DNA from: Sphingomonas glaciei
GTDB taxonomy: Bacteria; Pseudomonadota; Alphaproteobacteria; Sphingomonadales; Sphingomonadaceae
Length of the DNA: 64,000 nt
Assembly: GCF_023380025.1 (NCBI RefSeq)
Contig: NZ_CP097253.1
Span: 2,637,001 to 2,701,000, forward strand
Direction of reading: 5' to 3'
Part shown: in pieces, positions 50,808-59,696 of the stretch
Position numbering within the stretch: the first letter of the stretch is position 1
How the letters are laid out: every line of letters begins with the position of its first letter
The notes under the pieces: generated by a model
What the model saw: only the letters and a program-made list of their open reading frames with translations
What the model was told of the DNA's origin: nothing
The model's database searches: none
Position numbers and translations under genes: made by a program

Positions 50808-51020
50808 CCAGCAATCTGGGTGAACGTGTTTGGCTTCGCCGCTCCGATCTTTCCCTATTCCTCCCCTACGATCTTCTCGATGCCGCTGGCTTTCTTCACG
50901 ATCTGGCTCGTTTCGATCCTCGACCGCAGCGGCCGCGCGGCGGTGGATCGCGCAGGCTATGTCGCCCAACGGGTGCGTTCCGAGACTGGCTTGGGTGCAG
51001 AAGGTGCGGCTGCTCACTAG
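50808..51020 (+). pseudogene. 3' remnant of an ActP-like cation/acetate symporter
   Basis: The frame ending at 51020 encodes PAIWVNVFGFAAPIFPYSSP then TIFSMPLAFFTIWLVSILDR and SETGLGAEGAAAH. The last transmembrane helix and the C-terminal tail of the sodium:solute symporter ActP are clearly recognisable (WV-x-x-FG, IFPYxxPxxFSMPxAFFxIW, LDRS, RSETGxGAxGAxxH). The other roughly 500 residues are missing, and upstream sequence has no symporter character. Non-functional leftover of a deletion or insertion event. Confidence 0.75.
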
Positions 51021-51172
51021 AAGGATTCTAATCCTCAAGTGTCGCCGTGAGCGTCGCTTTTCCAGATGTCCGCTTACCGATAGCGTGGAAAATCTCCGTA
51101 GCCTATGAGACGGGCGCAAGCCTGACGTGTAGATGCTCATGAAGAAATGGCGGCCTACGGCAATGCTCACCC

Positions 51173-51197
51173 AAAAGCAGACCGTCCGCTTCCCATC
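51173..51197 (-). repeat. Short dispersed repeat
   Basis: On the minus strand GATGGGAAGCGGACGGTCTG then CTTTT; same family as 57870, 60849 and 61487 (GGTGGAAAGCGGAACGGCTG then CTTTC). Confidence 0.4.
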
Positions 51198-51298
51198 AGA
51201 AGCAGATGATCAAGTAGCGCTTATTCATTACGGGTTGCGGAACTTGCTGCGGCATGGAAACGCGCTTCTCAGCCAGCCACTGAGAAGACGCCGCGATC

Positions 51299-54200
51299 AT
51301 GAAGAAGAACGAAGAGGGCGCGTCCGCCGCCAGGTCGAACCTCAGCACGCTCGTCGGAGTCATCGCGGCGCTGGCTTTCTTCCTGGTTACCGGGGCGGTC
51401 ACCTACCTGAACATCCAAGCCGTTCGTGCCGAGACCGACCGGGTCACCAGTACCCACGAGGTGATCACCAGCCTAGGAGACCTGCTGTCCGCTATGCAAG
51501 ATGCCGAGACCGGGCAGCGCGGCTTCCTGCTGACAGGAGAGAATTCCTTTCTCCAGCCCTATCGCGACGCGGAAGCACGAAGCGCCGACAGTCTTCAGAC
51601 CCTCGATCGCCTCACCCGCGACGAGCCTGAACAGCAAGCCAACCTGCGTTCGCTCCGCCCGCAGGTCGCAGCCAAGTTCGCCGGTCTCGCCCGCTCCATC
51701 GCCGTCCGTCAGCGTGAAGGCCTAGCGAGCACGCTCGCAACCATTGATTCCGACCGCGACAAGGCCGAGATGGACGCGGTCCGAGCTAAGATCAGCCAGC
51801 TGCGAGCGGAAGAAAGACAAACCCGCATGACGGTTCTGGCGCGACGCGATGCAGCGTTTCGGACCGCCACCTTCAGCGCGATTCTTGCCACCCTGCTGGG
51901 GATCGGTCTGACCCTGGCGATCGGTGCCCTTACCCACCGCACCATGGTCGCGCGGCGTCGCCAAGCTTGGCTCCAGTCGGGCGTCGTGGGGCTGAGCAAG
52001 GTCATGCTCGGCGACAAGACGGTGCGGGAGTTGAGTGGCGACATCGTCGACTATCTTACCGCCTACACCGGCGCCCAGGCCTGCGTCCTGTTCAAGGGCG
52101 AGCATGGCGTGTTCGAGCGGATGGCGATGCTTGGCGTGCCGTCCGAAGCCAAGGTTACAGAGCGCTTCGCTCTGCGCGAAGGCCTGCTCGGGCGGGTGGC
52201 GGCGGAGGATGCGCCGATGGTCATCGACGACATTCCCGAAGGCTATCTCGCGATCGGCTCCGCGCTCGGCTCCGACATGCCGCGCCACCTGGTGATTGCC
52301 CCGCTTCGCGCCGACGGCATCGTCAACGCGGTGGTCGAGTTCGGATTCCTCAAGGAAATCGACAGCCAGACGCTCGAACTGCTGGCGCAGGTCGCGCAGC
52401 CGGCCGGAACCGCGCTGCGTTCGGCCAAGTACCGCACCGAGCTTCAGACGCTGCTGGAGGAAAGCCAGCGTCAGTCGGAGGAGCTGCAGGTCCAGAGCGA
52501 GGAGCTCAAGGTCTCCAACGAGGAACTGGAGGAACAGGGCCGCGCGCTGAAGGAATCGGCGGTTCGCCTCGAACAGCAGCAGGTCGAGCTGGAGCAGACC
52601 AACAGCCAGCTCGAGGAGCAGGCGCAACTGCTCGAAGCGCAGCGAGACGACATCGCCCGGTCGAGCGCCGCGGTCGAACTCAAGGCCCGCGAGCTCGAGC
52701 GAGCCAGCCAGTACAAGTCCGACTTCCTGGCCAACATGAGCCACGAATTGCGCACGCCGCTCAATTCGCTGCTGATCCTGTCAAAGCTGCTGGGCGACAA
52801 TCCGAACGGCAACCTGACCGACGAGCAGGCGCAATATGCCCGCACCATCCAGGCGTCGGGCAACGACCTCCTTAACCTGATCAACGACATCCTCGACCTG
52901 TCCAAGATCGAGGCCGGGCACGTCGAAATCCGTCCGGAGGACGTGGCCGTCTCACGACTGGTCAAGGACCTGCAGCGCACCTTCGATCCGATTGCTTCCG
53001 AGCGTCGCCTGGCGTTCGAGATCGACATTGCCAAGGACGTGCCCGCAAGCATCGTGTCCGATCGCCAGCGGCTCGAGCAGATCCTCAAGAACCTCTTGGC
53101 CAATGCCTTCAAGTTCACCGAGCAGGGCAAAGTCACGCTGGCCATCGCCAAGTCGGGCAGCGACCGCGTCGCGCTTACCGTCACCGACACCGGTATCGGC
53201 ATTGCGCCCGAGCAGCAGCAGGCGATCTTCGAAGCCTTCCGCCAGGCCGACGGTGCGATCAATCGCAAGTTCGGGGGAACCGGGCTGGGTCTGTCGATTT
53301 CGCGCGAGCTGGCCCGCCTGCTGGGCGGAGCGATCGCTCTCAAGAGCGAGCCGGGCACTGGCAGCAGCTTCACCGTTACCATTCCGGCCGAATATGACCC
53401 TGCGCTGGTCCCGGGCCGCCCGCAACCGGCGCCTGCCGCCACGCCGAGCGATGCGCCGCTGTCACCGCCCAAGCCCGCCGCCCCGCGGCGGAGAGCGGTT
53501 CGCGCTGCGCCGCTCGACGACGATCGGGACCACCTCGCCAGCGGAAGTGGCAACCGCGTCCTGCTGATCGTCGAGGACGACCGCACCTTTGCCGGAATCG
53601 TCCGCGACATCGCGCGGGAAGCCTCGTTCCAGACGCTGGTGGCCGGAACCGCTGAGGAAGCGCTGGAGCTGGCGCGCGAGCACAAGCCGAGCGGCATCGT
53701 GCTCGACCTCGGCCTGCCCGATCAGTCCGGGCTCGCCGTCCTCGACCGACTGAAGCGCGAGGACGCCACCCGGCACATTCCGATCCACGTCATCTCCGCC
53801 AGCGACCAGACCCAGACCGCCTTCTCGCTCGGTGCGATGGGTTATTTGGTGAAACCAGTGAGGCGCGAGGAGCTTACCCACGCGCTCGAAGCGCTGGAAG
53901 CGCAGCTGACCCGGACGGTCCGGCGCGTGCTGATCGTGGAAGACGACGACCTGCAGCGCGACGCCGTCGGCAAGCTTCTGGCCGGTCCCGAGATCGAGAC
54001 GGTCGGCGTCGGCACCGCTGCCGAATGCCTGAAGCTGCTCAGCGAGCAGACCTTCGACTGCATGGTGCTTGACCTGTCGCTGCCCGATGCGTCGGGCTAC
54101 TCGCTTCTCGAAACGCTCAGCAAGGACGGCGAGCACAGCTTCCCGCCAGTGATCGTCTACACTGGCCGAGACCTCAGCCAGGAGGATGAGCAGAGGCTCC

Positions 54201-54730
54201 GCCGCTATTCCAGCTCGATCATCATCAAGGGCGCCAAATCGCCCGAGCGCCTGCTCGACGAGGTCACGCTGTTCCTCCACCAGGTCGTGTCGGAGCTGCC
54301 GCCCGAACAGCAGAAGATGATCCAGCAGGCTCGCCACCGCGACGCCTTGCTGGAGGGCAAGACCATTCTCGTGGTCGAGGATGACGTCCGCAACGTCTAC
54401 TCGCTGACCAACATCCTCGAGCCGCGCGGCGCCAAGGTGACGATTGCGCGCAACGGGCAGGAAGCGCTCGACGCCCTCGGCGGCGCGGGCGGAGACGGCA
54501 TCGACCTGGTGCTGATGGACGTGATGATGCCGGTGATGGATGGCCTTGAAGCCACCCGCAAGATCCGCGCCGACCAGCGCTGGGGCAAGCTGCCGATCAT
54601 CATGCTGACGGCCAAGGCGATGCCCGACGACCAGCAGAAATGCCTTGCGGCGGGCGCCAGCGACTACATGGCCAAGCCGCTCGACGTCGACAAGCTGCTG
54701 TCGCTCGTTCGGGTGTGGATGCCGCGGTGA
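51299..54730 (+). CDS. CHASE3-GAF hybrid sensor histidine kinase with three receiver domains
   Basis: 1143 residues. Transmembrane helix (about 20-42), periplasmic CHASE3 domain (about 45-185; QDAETGQRGFLLTGENSF), second transmembrane helix (about 190-213), GAF-like domain (235-380), a long Glu/Gln-rich coiled coil (385-465; EELQVQSEELKVSNEELEEQ), HisKA with His482 (NMSHELRTPLNS), HATPase (NLLANAFKFTE, DTGIGI, GGTGLGLSIS), then three receivers with acceptor Asp 803 (IVLDLGLPD), 925 (MVLDLSLPD) and 1074 (LVLMDVMMP). First gene of a four-gene unit in which every junction overlaps. The coiled coil resembles the spacer of CheB-CheR fusion proteins and the methylation helices of chemoreceptors, so it is a candidate substrate of the CheR/CheB encoded next. 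Confidence 0.95.
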   Translation: MKKNEEGASAARSNLSTLVGVIAALAFFLVTGAVTYLNIQAVRAETDRVTSTHEVITSLGDLLSAMQDAETGQRGFLLTGENSFLQPYRDAEARSADSLQTLDRLTRDEPEQQANLRSLRPQVAAKFAGLARSIAVRQREGLASTLATIDSDRDKAEMDAVRAKISQLRAEERQTRMTVLARRDAAFRTATFSAILATLLGIGLTLAIGALTHRTMVARRRQAWLQSGVVGLSKVMLGDKTVRELSGDIVDYLTAYTGAQACVLFKGEHGVFERMAMLGVPSEAKVTERFALREGLLGRVAAEDAPMVIDDIPEGYLAIGSALGSDMPRHLVIAPLRADGIVNAVVEFGFLKEIDSQTLELLAQVAQPAGTALRSAKYRTELQTLLEESQRQSEELQVQSEELKVSNEELEEQGRALKESAVRLEQQQVELEQTNSQLEEQAQLLEAQRDDIARSSAAVELKARELERASQYKSDFLANMSHELRTPLNSLLILSKLLGDNPNGNLTDEQAQYARTIQASGNDLLNLINDILDLSKIEAGHVEIRPEDVAVSRLVKDLQRTFDPIASERRLAFEIDIAKDVPASIVSDRQRLEQILKNLLANAFKFTEQGKVTLAIAKSGSDRVALTVTDTGIGIAPEQQQAIFEAFRQADGAINRKFGGTGLGLSISRELARLLGGAIALKSEPGTGSSFTVTIPAEYDPALVPGRPQPAPAATPSDAPLSPPKPAAPRRRAVRAAPLDDDRDHLASGSGNRVLLIVEDDRTFAGIVRDIAREASFQTLVAGTAEEALELAREHKPSGIVLDLGLPDQSGLAVLDRLKREDATRHIPIHVISASDQTQTAFSLGAMGYLVKPVRREELTHALEALEAQLTRTVRRVLIVEDDDLQRDAVGKLLAGPEIETVGVGTAAECLKLLSEQTFDCMVLDLSLPDASGYSLLETLSKDGEHSFPPVIVYTGRDLSQEDEQRLRRYSSSIIIKGAKSPERLLDEVTLFLHQVVSELPPEQQKMIQQARHRDALLEGKTILVVEDDVRNVYSLTNILEPRGAKVTIARNGQEALDALGGAGGDGIDLVLMDVMMPVMDGLEATRKIRADQRWGKLPIIMLTAKAMPDDQQKCLAAGASDYMAKPLDVDKLLSLVRVWMPR

Positions 54731-55563
54731 GCCACACGCCTGCCGAACCGGTCGAGGATATCGAGATCAAGCTGCTGCTGGAGGCGCTCTACCTGCGCTA
54801 CCACTTCGACTTCCGCCATTATGCCAAGGCATCGATCAAGCGCCGACTGCGACAGGCCCGCGACCAGCTCGGCTTTGCTACCTTTTCGGCGATGCAGGAG
54901 AAGCTGCTCCACAGCGAAGCGATGGTCGGGACCCTGCTCGACTATCTTACCGTCCAGGTCAGCGAGATGTTTCGCGATCCTGGCTACTTCAAGGCGATGC
55001 GCGAGCGGGTTCTTCCGCACCTCCGCACCTACCCTTCGCTAAAGATCTGGATCGCGGGCTGCAGCCATGGGGAGGAAGTTTACTCCTTTGCCATCATGCT
55101 GCTCGAAGAGGGCCTGCTCGACCGCACCATGATCTATGCCACCGACATCAATCCGGGCGCGCTCGAAATCGCGCGCAGCGGGGTCTACCCACTCGACCGG
55201 ATCGCGGCCTTCACACGCAACCACCAGCAGGCGGGCGGCAAGACCTCGCTCGCCGATCACTACACCACCGCCTACGGGCGCGCGGTGTTCGACAAGAAGC
55301 TGCGCGCGCAGGTCGTCTTTTCCGACCACAGCCTGGTGACCGACGAGGTCTTCACCGAATGCCAGCTGGTGTCGTGCCGCAACGTGATGATCTATTTCGA
55401 CCGGCCGTTGCAGGATCGAGCGGTCGGGCTCTTCCGGGATTCGTTGACCCGACGCGGCTTCCTCGGGCTCGGCTCTAAGGAAACGCTGCGCTTTTCGGAG
55501 CATGCCGGCGCGTTCACCGACTTCGTGCGCGAGGAGAAGATCTATCAGCGGAGCGAGGCATGA
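54727..55563 (+). CDS. CheR-type protein-glutamate methyltransferase
   Basis: 278 residues from a GTG that overlaps the preceding stop (GTGA). N-terminal CheR helical domain (FRHYAKASIKRRLRQARDQL), then the Rossmann-like SAM domain: LKIWIAGCSHGEEVYSFAIM (motif I, with His for the usual Thr), IYATDINPGALEIARSGVYP, VVFSDHSLVTDEVFTECQLV and SCRNVMIYFDRPLQ. CheR methylates Glu side chains of chemoreceptors using S-adenosylmethionine. There is no receptor, CheA or CheW here, and it lacks the C-terminal pentapeptide-binding beta-subdomain extension, so its target is likely another signalling protein, perhaps the hybrid kinase. Confidence 0.93.
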   Translation: MSHTPAEPVEDIEIKLLLEALYLRYHFDFRHYAKASIKRRLRQARDQLGFATFSAMQEKLLHSEAMVGTLLDYLTVQVSEMFRDPGYFKAMRERVLPHLRTYPSLKIWIAGCSHGEEVYSFAIMLLEEGLLDRTMIYATDINPGALEIARSGVYPLDRIAAFTRNHQQAGGKTSLADHYTTAYGRAVFDKKLRAQVVFSDHSLVTDEVFTECQLVSCRNVMIYFDRPLQDRAVGLFRDSLTRRGFLGLGSKETLRFSEHAGAFTDFVREEKIYQRSEA

Positions 55564-56132
55564 GCGCCGAGCCGGTTGCGGCGGTGGTGATCGGTGCCTC
55601 CGCCGGCGCCGTGCAGGCGCTGTCGGACATCCTGCCGCGGCTGCCGGCAGATTATTCGCTTCCGATCATGGTCGTGGTCCACGTGCCAACAGCACCGTCG
55701 GGCCTGACCACCCTGTTCGCGGCCAAGTGCGCAATGGCCGTGGTCGAGCCCGACGACAAGGAGATGATCGCCCCCGGCAGCATCTACTTCGCGCCGCCGG
55801 GATATCACCTGCTGGTCGAGCCTGGCGGCAGTATCGCCCTGTCGGCGGACGAGCCGGTGCTCTACTCGCGGCCATCGATCGACGTGCTGTTCGAAAGCGC
55901 CGCCGACAGCTTTGGTCCCGGTCTGCTGGGCATCGTGCTGACCGGCGCCAACGAGGACGGAGCGCGCGGCGCCGCCGCAATCGAGCAGCGCGGCGGGCGT
56001 GTGCTGGTCGAAGACCCCGCCACCGCCTATGCCGCGACCATGCCAGCCGCCGCCCTTGCCCGTTGTTCCGCCGCGCGAGCGCTGTCGCTTGATGCCTTGA
56101 GCGACTATCTGATCCGGGCGGGCAGCCGATGA
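55560..56132 (+). CDS. CheB-type protein-glutamate methylesterase, receiver-less
   Basis: 190 residues, only the catalytic domain of CheB. The triad is Ser14 (VIGASAGAVQAL), His41 (VVVHVPTAPSG) and Asp133 (TGANEDGARGAAA). EKMIAPGSIYFAPPGYHLLV is the conserved central block. It removes methyl groups from, or deamidates, glutamyl side chains. Without its own receiver domain it cannot be activated by direct phosphorylation and may be constitutive or controlled by protein contact. The start overlaps the cheR stop (ATGA) and the end overlaps the next start. Confidence 0.93.
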   Translation: MSAEPVAAVVIGASAGAVQALSDILPRLPADYSLPIMVVVHVPTAPSGLTTLFAAKCAMAVVEPDDKEMIAPGSIYFAPPGYHLLVEPGGSIALSADEPVLYSRPSIDVLFESAADSFGPGLLGIVLTGANEDGARGAAAIEQRGGRVLVEDPATAYAATMPAAALARCSAARALSLDALSDYLIRAGSR

Positions 56133-57760
56133 ACGCACCCGCCTCGCTGCTGATCGTCGATGACCTCGAAGAAAATCTGCTGTCGCTGGAAGCGCTGCTG
56201 AGGTCCGACAACCTGACCCTTTTGCGCGCGCGGTCGGGCGAGCAGGCGCTCGAACTCCTGCTCAAGCATGATGTCGCGCTGGCGCTGCTCGACGTCCAGA
56301 TGCCGGGGATGGACGGCTTCGAACTCGCCGAATTCATGCGCGGCAGCGAGCGGTCGCGCCGCGTCCCGATCATCTTCGTCACGGCGGGTAGCGGCGACAC
56401 CCAGCGCCGCTTCCGCGGTTATGAAGCCGGGGCGGTCGATTTCATCCAGAAGCCGATCGAAGCCGACATTCTGCGCAGCAAGGTCGGTGTGTTCGTCGAT
56501 CTCCACCGGCAGCGTGTCGCCCTTGCGCAATCCGCCGATGATCTCGACCGCCAGGTCCGCGAACGCACCGCCGAGCTCGACTTGGCACTGCAGCGCTTGA
56601 AGGAGGAAGTCGCCGAACGCGAGCGGGCTGAAGCCTCCCTCCGCCAGAGCCAGAAGATGGAGGCGATCGGGCAGCTTACGGGCGGCATCGCGCACGATTT
56701 CAACAACATGCTGACCGGGATCATCGGTTCGCTCGACATGATGCGCCGGCGGATCGCCGAGCAGCGCCATGATGGGCTCGAACGCTATATCGAAACGGCG
56801 CTCGGTTCCGCCGAACGCGCGGCGGCGCTGACCCACCGGCTGCTCGCCTTTGCGCGTCGCCAGCCGCTCGAACCGAGCGCGCTCGACGTCGCCGCCGTGA
56901 TCCACTCGGTGGCACAACTGGTCACCCATGCGCTGCCCGAAAGCGTCTCGCTGCGCCTCGCCATCGACGAAGATCTTCCGAACGCGCTGGCAGATTCGAA
57001 CCAGCTCGAAAACGCCATACTCAACCTCGCGGTCAATGCCCGCGACGCGATGCCCGATGGCGGCGAGCTGGTGATTTCGGCGGCGTTTGCCAAGCCGGGC
57101 GACGTGGCCGCTCTCGCGAGCGGTGGCGACTTCCTGCGCATCACGGTGGCAGACACCGGCGAGGGCATGCCGCAAGAGGTGGTCGAGCGGGTCTTCGAGC
57201 CGTTCTTCACAACTAAGCCCCAAGGCCAGGGCACCGGTTTGGGCCTGTCGATGGTCTACGGCTTTGCGCAGCAAAGCGGCGGTGCCGTCCGAGTCGACAG
57301 CCGCCTGGGTGAAGGGACCACCATCCACCTCTACCTACCGGCTACGCACACCAAGCCGCTACCGGCAGAGCAGAGCACAAAACCGGTGCATAAGGGAACC
57401 GGGCAGCGCGTGCTGCTGGTTGAGGATGAGGATGCCGTACGCATGCTGGTGTGCGAGGTGCTCGAGGACCTCAATTACGACATGATCGAGATTGCCGAGC
57501 CAGCGGCCGCCATTCCCGTGCTGGAATCGGACGAGGTGATCGACCTGATGATCTCCGATATCGGCATGCCAGGACTTAACGGGCGGGAGCTTGCCGACAT
57601 GGCGCGGCGGCATCGCCCCGACCTGCCGATTCTGTTCATCACCGGCTACGATCGGGACGCAAATTCGTTGCCCAACTTCCTCAAGCCGGGCATGTCGCTG
57701 ATCACCAAGCCCTTCTCGCTCGACAGCCTCTCGGCCAGCATCGCCGAACTTCTGCAGTAA
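56129..57760 (+). CDS. REC-histidine kinase-REC hybrid protein
   Basis: 543 residues, soluble. N-terminal receiver (1-118, Asp55 in [13 protein letters not shown], Lys in IQKPIE), a coiled-coil linker (130-172), HisKA with His189 ([20 protein letters not shown]), HATPase ([35 protein letters not shown]) and a C-terminal receiver with Asp477 ([15 protein letters not shown]). The HDFNN form and the GLS-x-V-Y-G motif are typical of kinases in complex phosphorelays. It probably receives phosphate from the hybrid kinase on its first receiver. No DNA-binding output is encoded in the operon. Confidence 0.93.
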   Translation: MNAPASLLIVDDLEENLLSLEALLRSDNLTLLRARSGEQALELLLKHDVALALLDVQMPGMDGFELAEFMRGSERSRRVPIIFVTAGSGDTQRRFRGYEAGAVDFIQKPIEADILRSKVGVFVDLHRQRVALAQSADDLDRQVRERTAELDLALQRLKEEVAERERAEASLRQSQKMEAIGQLTGGIAHDFNNMLTGIIGSLDMMRRRIAEQRHDGLERYIETALGSAERAAALTHRLLAFARRQPLEPSALDVAAVIHSVAQLVTHALPESVSLRLAIDEDLPNALADSNQLENAILNLAVNARDAMPDGGELVISAAFAKPGDVAALASGGDFLRITVADTGEGMPQEVVERVFEPFFTTKPQGQGTGLGLSMVYGFAQQSGGAVRVDSRLGEGTTIHLYLPATHTKPLPAEQSTKPVHKGTGQRVLLVEDEDAVRMLVCEVLEDLNYDMIEIAEPAAAIPVLESDEVIDLMISDIGMPGLNGRELADMARRHRPDLPILFITGYDRDANSLPNFLKPGMSLITKPFSLDSLSASIAELLQ

Positions 57761-58199
57761 GCAGGCAAGGCTCGACCCCATACCTTCTATCTTTGTGAGC
57801 AGCCAGAGTAGGTCGAGAACGAATGATGGACATTCGGATCAGAGTGTCTTCTTTTCGCTGTCTGTGTCCGAAAGCAGCCGTTCTGCTTGCCACAAACAGG
57901 TGACGTCCAGCCTGTAGCCAGCTTGAGAGTAGCCAAGTGGCTGCTGCTTGATCTAGGACCAACGCCTGCCGCAACGGATCAATGCTGGTCTTGATTTTGA
58001 TCTGGCCAGAGCATGAAATTGCGCCAGTCAGCCAAGCGCTCCGAGACTGAGCACAGAACTGCTAGAACACCCTGCTTCGCGCAAGATCATTGCGGTTCTG
58101 AGCTTGCCCCTGCAGCCCCAGTGTTATTTGCCGTCGGCTGCTACCCGCACCGATCGTGCAGACATACATCCAGGCTAAACAGCCGAGAGATGAGACCAC
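57761..58199. other. 439-bp gap without a gene
   Basis: No supported ORF on either strand and no clear terminator after the signalling operon. It contains one copy of the short dispersed repeat (57870-57893). Coding signal is absent; probably decayed or regulatory sequence for the symporter gene. Confidence 0.5.
57870..57893 (-). repeat. Short dispersed repeat
   Basis: On the minus strand GTGGCAAGCAGAACGGCTGC then TTTC; degenerate member of the GGTGGAAAGCGGA family. Confidence 0.35.
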
Positions 58200-59507
58200 G
58201 TGGCCACGATTGCCGAACCGATATCTAGGGCCAATCGCATATCCTACAGCAGCCAGACCCTGCTTGCGGTGGCGGCCGGTCTCGGCCTTGGACTGCTCGC
58301 CCGATATGTGTCGGATTTGGCCTGGCTGACGGCCTTGCTGGAGACGGTCGGCAGCATCTTTGTTCAATTGCTGAAGTTGCTGGTGCCACCTCTGATCGTC
58401 GGATCGGTCGTCTCGAGCATTGCCGGGCTTGGCACCCTCACAAACGGGGCGCGGCTAGCTGGCAAAACACTGCTGTGGTTCGCTATCACGGCCGCGCTGG
58501 CTGTCGGGGTCGGGCTGGTGGCAGGCACCTTGCTCACGGCCTTGCAGGAACCCTTTGCAGCTGGCACGCCGAAGGCGCCTGCCAACGTCGGCGGCTGGAT
58601 CGACTTCCTCAAGGGCGCGGTACCTGGCAACCTCTTCGGCCTCGAAGCGCGGACGGTCGCAGACGGAGAGAGCCTTCGTACCATCCTTAACTTCAACGTC
58701 CTGCAGCTGTTGGTGCTCTCCCTGCTATTAGGCGTCGCTGCCGTCAGAAGCGGGGAGCACGGCCGACCTTTCCTGTCCTTTGCCGCCTCGCTTCTGGCAA
58801 TCAGCCGCTTGCTCCTGCGTTGGCTGCTGAAGCTAGTGCCGATCGGTACAGCCGCGCTGCTCGGTACAGCCGTTGCTACTTACGGTTGGTCGACTCTGGC
58901 GGCGCTTGGCGGCTTCACCATTGCCATCTACGCGGCGCTCGCGGCCGTCGCCTTCGGCATCTATCCGGCGCTCCTGGTGGCGAAAGGGCTGTCGGTCGGC
59001 GACTTCGCGCGCGCTGCCTGGCCGGCTGCGCAGCTCGGCTTTGTCACCCGCTCATCCATTGGAACGCTGCCAGTGACCGAGGAGCGAACTGTGGAGGTCC
59101 TGGGTGTACCTCGCGCCTACGCCGCCTTTGCTGCACCGCTCGGCGCCACGAGCAAGATGGATGGCTGCGCTGCCATCTACCCGGCCGTTGCGGCCCTTTT
59201 CATCGCTCACGCCTACGGCATCGCGCTTGGGCCTGAGCATTACCTGCTGATCGCCCTAGTTTCCGTGCTGGGCTCAGCTGCCACTGCGGGCGTGACTGGC
59301 GCGACGGTGATGCTGACGCTCACCCTGACGACCCTCGGCCTGCCGCTCGAAGGGGTGGGCCTGCTGCTCGCCATCGATCCGATCATCGACATGGGCCGGA
59401 CCGCACTGAACGTCACTGGGCAGATGCTCGTGCCTTACATCGTGTCAAAGGAAGAAGGCCTGCTGTGGCAATCTCCATCTCCGCGCTCGGCGTTTCTGCC
59501 TGGGTGA
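58200..59507 (+). CDS. DAACS family dicarboxylate/amino acid:cation symporter
   Basis: 435 residues from a GTG start. Eight or so transmembrane helices plus re-entrant loops. Landmarks: LKLLVPPLIVGSVVSSIAGL (helix 3 region with PPLI-x-x-S), SSIGTLPVTEE (serine-rich re-entrant loop HP1), APLGATSKMDGCAAIYPAVA (TM7, with KMDG for the common NMDG) and IDPIIDMGRTALNVTGQMLV (TM8 with Arg and Asn that bind the substrate). Imports C4-dicarboxylates, glutamate or aspartate with sodium or protons. Substrate class is not fixed. Independent of the signalling operon as judged by the 439-bp gap. Confidence 0.93.
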   Translation: MATIAEPISRANRISYSSQTLLAVAAGLGLGLLARYVSDLAWLTALLETVGSIFVQLLKLLVPPLIVGSVVSSIAGLGTLTNGARLAGKTLLWFAITAALAVGVGLVAGTLLTALQEPFAAGTPKAPANVGGWIDFLKGAVPGNLFGLEARTVADGESLRTILNFNVLQLLVLSLLLGVAAVRSGEHGRPFLSFAASLLAISRLLLRWLLKLVPIGTAALLGTAVATYGWSTLAALGGFTIAIYAALAAVAFGIYPALLVAKGLSVGDFARAAWPAAQLGFVTRSSIGTLPVTEERTVEVLGVPRAYAAFAAPLGATSKMDGCAAIYPAVAALFIAHAYGIALGPEHYLLIALVSVLGSAATAGVTGATVMLTLTLTTLGLPLEGVGLLLAIDPIIDMGRTALNVTGQMLVPYIVSKEEGLLWQSPSPRSAFLPG

Positions 59508-59696
59508 CCTCATTGCCCCCGCTTAAGCGCTTATCACTGGTGCTTCCTCACACCGGCGCTTCTGCGGGCTTGTGAGGTCCAAGCCGCAAAAGCTTGGGTT
59601 TGTCTCAGCACTCGCGCCCCGTTGTCGCCGCCGGGAGTTAGGGGGGCATGTCTGAAGTGCAGCTGTGCAGTTGTGCGACTTAACCGCGTTTGGAGC

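Noticed and set aside
51299..57760. A chemotaxis operon
   Set aside because: CheR and CheB are present but no chemoreceptor, CheA, CheW or CheY-like single-domain protein, and CheB has no receiver domain.
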